Origin: Pelomonas sp047654805
GTDB lineage: Bacteria; Pseudomonadota; Gammaproteobacteria; Burkholderiales; Burkholderiaceae_C
NCBI RefSeq assembly: GCF_047654805.1
Contig: NZ_JASGIV010000001.1
Coordinates: 558,001-622,000 of the forward strand
DNA length: 64,000 bases
Reading direction: 5' to 3'
In this document: positions 60,988-64,000 of the stretch, one piece after another
Position numbering within the stretch: the stretch's first letter is position 1
Layout: each line of letters opens with the position of its first letter
Notes under the pieces: model-generated
Database searches by the model: none
What the model was told of the DNA's origin: nothing
The model's input: only the letters and a program-made list of their open reading frames with translations
Position numbers and translations under genes: made by a program

Positions 60988-62112
60988 CTATCTGCTGGCC
61001 AGCTCCACGCCCCCGTCGCGCGGCCGCACGACCAGGCCATGCAACCTCGCCACCGCTTCCGCAAAAGCCCGGTTGTCGCCGGTGCGATACGTCCCGCTGA
61101 CGCGCAGCACGCCCAGAGCCTGCGGGTCGGCGAGCGTGATCTGCACGGCGCTGTAGCGGTTCATGTCGGCGATGGCCTCCGGCAGCGTGACGTCGCCCAG
61201 GTCGACCAGTCCGCGCTTCCAGGCCAGCAGCCGGTCCAGCGGGGGACGGTCCAGCTGTGCCTGCTCCGGCTCCGCCGGCCCCTCCTCGGCACGCCCCGCC
61301 CCGGCAGACCCCATCCCGGCAGGCCCCAGCTCCGCGCGCCCCGCCGGCCTGGGCAGCCGGCGCACCTGCAGCCGCTCGCCAGGCTTCATGACCACCGTGT
61401 CGCTCAGGACGTCCCGCACGGCGCGGCCCGAGCGCTGCACGAGCACCTGCCCCTCGAGCAGCGTCACGCCGAACACCCCGCCACCGGCCTGTGCCGGCGG
61501 CGTGGAGCGGACCAGGAAGGCCGTCCCCGTGGCCACGACCTTGGCGTCGGACACGCCGACCACGAACGGCCGGCCGGCATCCTTGGCGACTTCGAACAGC
61601 GCCTCGCCGCGCTCGACCGTGACCTCGCGCAGCGCGTCCGTCAGCTTCACGCGGATGTCGGTGGCGGTGTTCAGCGTCAGGCGGCTGCCGTCGGCCAGGA
61701 CGAGCTGCCGCTGCTCGCCCACGCCGGTGCTGTAGGTGTCGCCGGCCCCACGAAACATGCCCAGCACGCCCAGCACGGCAATGACGGCCACGCAGCACGG
61801 GACCGCGACCGCCAGCGCCACGCGCGTGCCCCGGCCCCGCCATGACCACTTGCCCGGCTGCTTGTCGATGGCCGCCTGGACCTGCTCCCGGGTCAGCCCG
61901 CCCACCTCCAGCCACGCATCCGTGCAGCGCTCGAAGGCCAGGCGGTGCACCGCCGAGCGGGCCTGCCACGCCAGGCATTCGAGCTCCATCGCCCGCGACC
62001 GGTCAGGGCCGTGCAGCCGCGTCACCCACACGGCCGCCTCGGCCAAGATCCTGCGCGGCACGCGCGGCTTGTCACTTGCCCCCGGCGCACCGGTGGCATC
62101 CCACGGTTGCAC
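60988..62112 (-). CDS. FecR-family anti-sigma factor
   Basis: 374 residues. Cytoplasmic N-terminal DUF4880-like region (AEAAVWVTRLHGPDRS), a membrane segment about 112-134 (VALAVAVPCCVAVIAVLGVLGMF), then the periplasmic FecR domain (GEQRQLVLADGSRLTLNTATDIRV ... FEVAKDAGRPFVV), a Gly/Pro/Ala-rich linker, and a C-terminal STN-like domain (LLAWKRGLVDLGDVTLPEAIADMNRYS). Relays signals from a TonB receptor to its sigma factor. GTG start 2 bases after the sigma stop. No TonB receptor follows it. Confidence 0.9.
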   Translation of the reverse strand: MQPWDATGAPGASDKPRVPRRILAEAAVWVTRLHGPDRSRAMELECLAWQARSAVHRLAFERCTDAWLEVGGLTREQVQAAIDKQPGKWSWRGRGTRVALAVAVPCCVAVIAVLGVLGMFRGAGDTYSTGVGEQRQLVLADGSRLTLNTATDIRVKLTDALREVTVERGEALFEVAKDAGRPFVVGVSDAKVVATGTAFLVRSTPPAQAGGGVFGVTLLEGQVLVQRSGRAVRDVLSDTVVMKPGERLQVRRLPRPAGRAELGPAGMGSAGAGRAEEGPAEPEQAQLDRPPLDRLLAWKRGLVDLGDVTLPEAIADMNRYSAVQITLADPQALGVLRVSGTYRTGDNRAFAEAVARLHGLVVRPRDGGVELASR

Positions 62113-62114
62113 GG

Positions 62115-62609
62115 CTACCAGCCTTCCATCCAGTCCGTCAGCCGTAGTGTCGCCTTGGCCAGGTGTTCGTTGACGGTCGTGACGCTGATGCCGTGCAGCT
62201 TCGCGATCTCGACCTGGGACAGACCGTCGATGCGGCAGGCCATGAAGACCTCCCGCGTCCTCTCGCTCAAGCGGCTCACCCCCAGCGCCAGGCGAGCCAT
62301 GCGCTCCCTGGCCAGCACCACGGACTCGGTGGAAGGGGCGGTGTCCACCAGCACCACCTCCTCCACCAGGACGTGCTCGCCCCGTCCCACGCCCGTGCGA
62401 TAGGCATCGATGGAGAGGTTCAGCGCCGTGCGCATCAGGAAGGCCTCGGGCCGCTCGACGCTCTGGTGCTCCTCCTCGTAGCGGACCAGGCGCAGCCACG
62501 CCTCCTGCACCAGGTCCTCCGCTTCGTGCTTGCTCTGCCCGCGACGTCGCAGCACGCCGCGCACCTGCGACAGGATGTCCTGCCAGTCCTTTGCGAGCCG
62601 GGTCGCCAT
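62115..62609 (-). CDS. FecI-like ECF sigma factor
   Basis: 164-residue sigma-70 family factor with region 2 (EAEDLVQEAWLRLVRY) and region 4 (SERTREVFMACRIDGLSQVEIAKLHGISVTTVNEHL). Size and motif match FecI-type iron-starvation or surface-signalling factors. Starts 5 bases after the stop of the transposase-derived gene and ends 2 bases before fecR; weak own ribosome site, so likely coupled translation. Normal partner of a FecR protein and a TonB receptor. Confidence 0.92.
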   Translation of the reverse strand: MATRLAKDWQDILSQVRGVLRRRGQSKHEAEDLVQEAWLRLVRYEEEHQSVERPEAFLMRTALNLSIDAYRTGVGRGEHVLVEEVVLVDTAPSTESVVLARERMARLALGVSRLSERTREVFMACRIDGLSQVEIAKLHGISVTTVNEHLAKATLRLTDWMEGW

Positions 62610-62614
62610 GGCGA

Positions 62615-63238
62615 TCAGGCCGCTTGTGCCAGGGCCGCGCGTGCCGAGGCTGTTCGTGCCAGGACTGGCGGCGCGGCCCTCAGGCCGTAGGGCGCCGGCT
62701 TGGCACGGTCCCAGTCGTCGGCCAGCAGGTCGCGGTCCGCGCGCTGGAACGCCTGCGCGATGAAGTCGGCCGCCGCCGCGTGATCGGCGAACGGGCCCTG
62801 CTTCTTCGTGGCTCGCGACATGCGCTCCTGCAGGTGCTGCGCGGCGGTGTCGGTCCAGCGGATGGCCTGCCGCATGCGGGCGCTGGCGGCACCCGGGGCA
62901 GCGAGTTCGGCCACGGTGCGATCGCAGACCCTGGGGCACAGGCCCTTCACGGCAGCAGCCAGGGCGTCGTCGGCGGCCAGCGCCTGGATGCGCTCGATGC
63001 CGCGGTCATGGAGGTCCGCCGCGATGCGCTGGGCCGTTGCCGGGCCTTCGTCGCGCCAGGCCCCGAGCACCTGGAACTGGCCATCGGTGAAGAGGCCGAG
63101 CGCCCAGTGCCACTCGGCCGTGGCGGGCGCGCCGTCGATCCACGTCGGAACGTGCAGCTTGTCGAACTGCACCACCACGTAGCGGCAGCACAGTGCGCCG
63201 CCGAACCAGTCGGGGGAATCCCAGAAGAAGTAGGTCAT
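62615..63238 (-). CDS. IS256/mutator-transposase-derived protein, catalytically incomplete
   Basis: 207 residues. Residues 20-66 match the first catalytic block of IS256 transposases (VVVQFDKLHV with Asp26, then ALGLFTDGQFQVLGAWRDEG); ALAADDALAAAVKGLCP (Asp90/Asp91) matches the second; AIRWTDTAAQHLQ plus SRATKKQGPF matches the C-terminal TTNAIE...K..G.F block. The third acidic residue is replaced (Ala/Gln at 133-134), and the N-terminal DNA-binding domain and about 150-residue helical insert are missing (family length about 400). It has its own ribosome site (GGAG, 6 bases) and abuts the sigma gene by 5 bases, so it looks domesticated rather than a random remnant. Confidence 0.72.
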   Translation of the reverse strand: MTYFFWDSPDWFGGALCCRYVVVQFDKLHVPTWIDGAPATAEWHWALGLFTDGQFQVLGAWRDEGPATAQRIAADLHDRGIERIQALAADDALAAAVKGLCPRVCDRTVAELAAPGAASARMRQAIRWTDTAAQHLQERMSRATKKQGPFADHAAAADFIAQAFQRADRDLLADDWDRAKPAPYGLRAAPPVLARTASARAALAQAA

Positions 63239-63313
63239 AGGCCGCTCCATGCAGGTCAACGCGAGACCCAAGCCGGAACGCCCGTCGAGCGCAAGCCTGG
63301 GCAGCACGAAAGA

Positions 63314-63328
63314 CTACGAAAGTCGTAG
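63314..63328. promoter_or_regulatory. Operator 1, CTACGA-AAG-TCGTAG
   Basis: Perfect 6-bp arms around AAG. Identical arms to the site at 63348, 34 bases centre to centre, in the divergent promoter of the XRE gene and the transposase-derived/sigma operon. Confidence 0.75.
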
Positions 63329-63347
63329 TAGTCGCATTCTACAAAAG

Positions 63348-63362
63348 CTACGACTCTCGTAG
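63348..63362. promoter_or_regulatory. Operator 2, CTACGA-CTC-TCGTAG
   Basis: Second copy of the same palindrome, ending 4 bases before the XRE start codon. No Shine-Dalgarno sequence is visible between it and the ATG, so XRE mRNA may be leaderless or the operator also lies in the leader. An AT-rich GCATTCTACA lies between the two copies. Confidence 0.75.
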
Positions 63363-63366
63363 CAAC

Positions 63367-63690
63367 ATGTCTACGACAAATGAGGGCTCATCGGATGTTT
63401 GGCGCAAGCGCCTGAAAGAGGCACGGCTTGCGCTTGGGATGAGCCAGAAGCAGTTGGGTATCGAGGCTGGGCTTGACGAGTTTGTGGCGTCGACCAGAAT
63501 CAATCGGTACGAACAGGGTGTTCACGCCCCAGACTTTCAGATTGCTATGCGTCTGGCGGCTGTCCTCCAGGTCCCGGTGGCGTTTCTTTACTGCGACGCT
63601 GACGAGATGGCACAGATGATCTTGGCTTTCCATCAAGCGCCCAAACCGTTGCGGCGGCAGGCGCTTGCTGTTTTGCAGAAGTCCGAATAG
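63367..63690 (+). CDS. XRE-family repressor
   Basis: 107 residues. Helix-turn-helix at about 14-60 (WRKRLKEARLALGMSQKQLGIEAGLDE, ending INRYEQGVHAPDF), then a short C-terminal tail (PVAFLYCDADEMAQMIL). Likely binds the CTACGANNNTCGTAG palindromes upstream and controls both itself and the divergent transposase-derived/sigma/anti-sigma operon; that link is inferred from position. Confidence 0.88.
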   Translation: MSTTNEGSSDVWRKRLKEARLALGMSQKQLGIEAGLDEFVASTRINRYEQGVHAPDFQIAMRLAAVLQVPVAFLYCDADEMAQMILAFHQAPKPLRRQALAVLQKSE

Positions 63691-63930
63691 CGATTCGTGC
63701 CGCTGCGGCATCCCAGCAGCTGACCTGCAGAGCAGCCGAAGCCGCCCAGCCTGAGAACGCACGAGATCCGTCCGGCTGGCCAGTGGCGCGCGCGGGCCCG
63801 ACGACCGTCCCGGTCCAGACGGGCCGTTGGGCCTCGTAAGTATTGGGGATGCCGCGATGAGGGTGGACTTCAATACTGCAGGTAGGCACTGGCCCGACCA
63901 TGTGCCGCCCTTCAACGAATGAGACCTGCA
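63691..63930. other. 240-base gap with no recognisable feature
   Basis: Between the XRE gene and the partial gene at the right edge. I see no credible reading frame, repeat or promoter motif that I can name. Confidence 0.5.
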
Positions 63931-64000
63931 ATGCCATCGAAGAAGACCGCCACCACTGCCCGCTTCATCCTCATGCCACTGCGAGGTTTCACGTCTGAGG
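63931..64000 (+). CDS. Start of a gene, cut by right edge
   Basis: Only 23 codons visible (MPSKKTATTARFILMPLRGF then TSE). ATG at 63931 preceded by GAG about 9 bases upstream; an in-frame ATG at 63919 is possible. Too short to assign a family with confidence. Confidence 0.4.
   Translation, partial: MPSKKTATTARFILMPLRGFTSE

Noticed and set aside
62615..63238. Active insertion sequence
   Set aside because: Half-length, lacking the third catalytic acid and DNA-binding domain, and no terminal inverted repeats were found around it; treated as a derived protein.

Overview
The window is uniformly GC-rich with tightly packed genes. Its gene content (urea ABC system, homogentisate pathway, TIGR01782-type TonB receptors, a tryptophan-halogenase-like gene beside a TonB receptor, GC-rich beta-oxidation operon) points to a betaproteobacterium of the order Burkholderiales, plausibly Roseateles/Mitsuaria-like. 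This assignment is inferred from gene families; no rRNA gene is present. I saw no rRNA, tRNA or CRISPR array.

Region 1 (1-19082) is a plant-hemicellulose utilisation locus. It holds a two-domain SGNH/CE2-like esterase, a three-gene sugar ABC transporter, a GH2 beta-mannosidase, a TonB-dependent receptor, a tryptophan-halogenase-like flavoprotein, a GH1 beta-glucosidase, a PfkB sugar kinase, a LacI repressor, a GPH-type sugar symporter and a GH27 alpha-galactosidase. Together these fit uptake and breakdown of acetylated galacto(gluco)mannan oligosaccharides: esterase removes acetyls, alpha-galactosidase trims side chains, beta-mannosidase and GH1 enzyme split the backbone, the kinase phosphorylates the hexose. 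A shared TTGTTTAGTNAACAA-like motif lies before most of its transcription units.

Region 2 (19066-25808) holds a LysR regulator, an EamA exporter, an Asp/Asn beta-hydroxylase-like gene, a second TonB receptor and an IclR regulator. Region 3 (25879-31165) is a homogentisate operon: atypical metallo-beta-lactamase-fold protein, FAD monooxygenase, DUF2783 protein, hmgA and fahA. Region 4 (31366-36931) is the urea ABC operon urtABCDE, with a sigma-54-type promoter. Region 5 (37127-40756) has a VOC protein, the ergothioneine pair egtD/egtB, a VanZ-like protein and a small membrane protein. Region 6 (40883-48221) is a beta-oxidation operon with three hotdog thioesterases. Region 7 (48482-52403) has an RpiB-like protein, an SNF2 helicase and a phage-type ParB-like protein. 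Region 8 (52517-59021) is a five-gene operon (pirin, isochorismatase-like, amidohydrolase, DoxX, MFS_3) divergent from a LysR regulator.

Region 9 (59043-64000) is accessory DNA: a relaxase and its probable accessory protein, then a three-gene operon of an IS256-transposase-derived protein, an ECF sigma factor and a FecR anti-sigma factor. An XRE regulator is divergent from that operon, with two identical operators in the shared promoter. This operon is the most unusual arrangement in the window. A gene starting at 63931 runs off the right edge.
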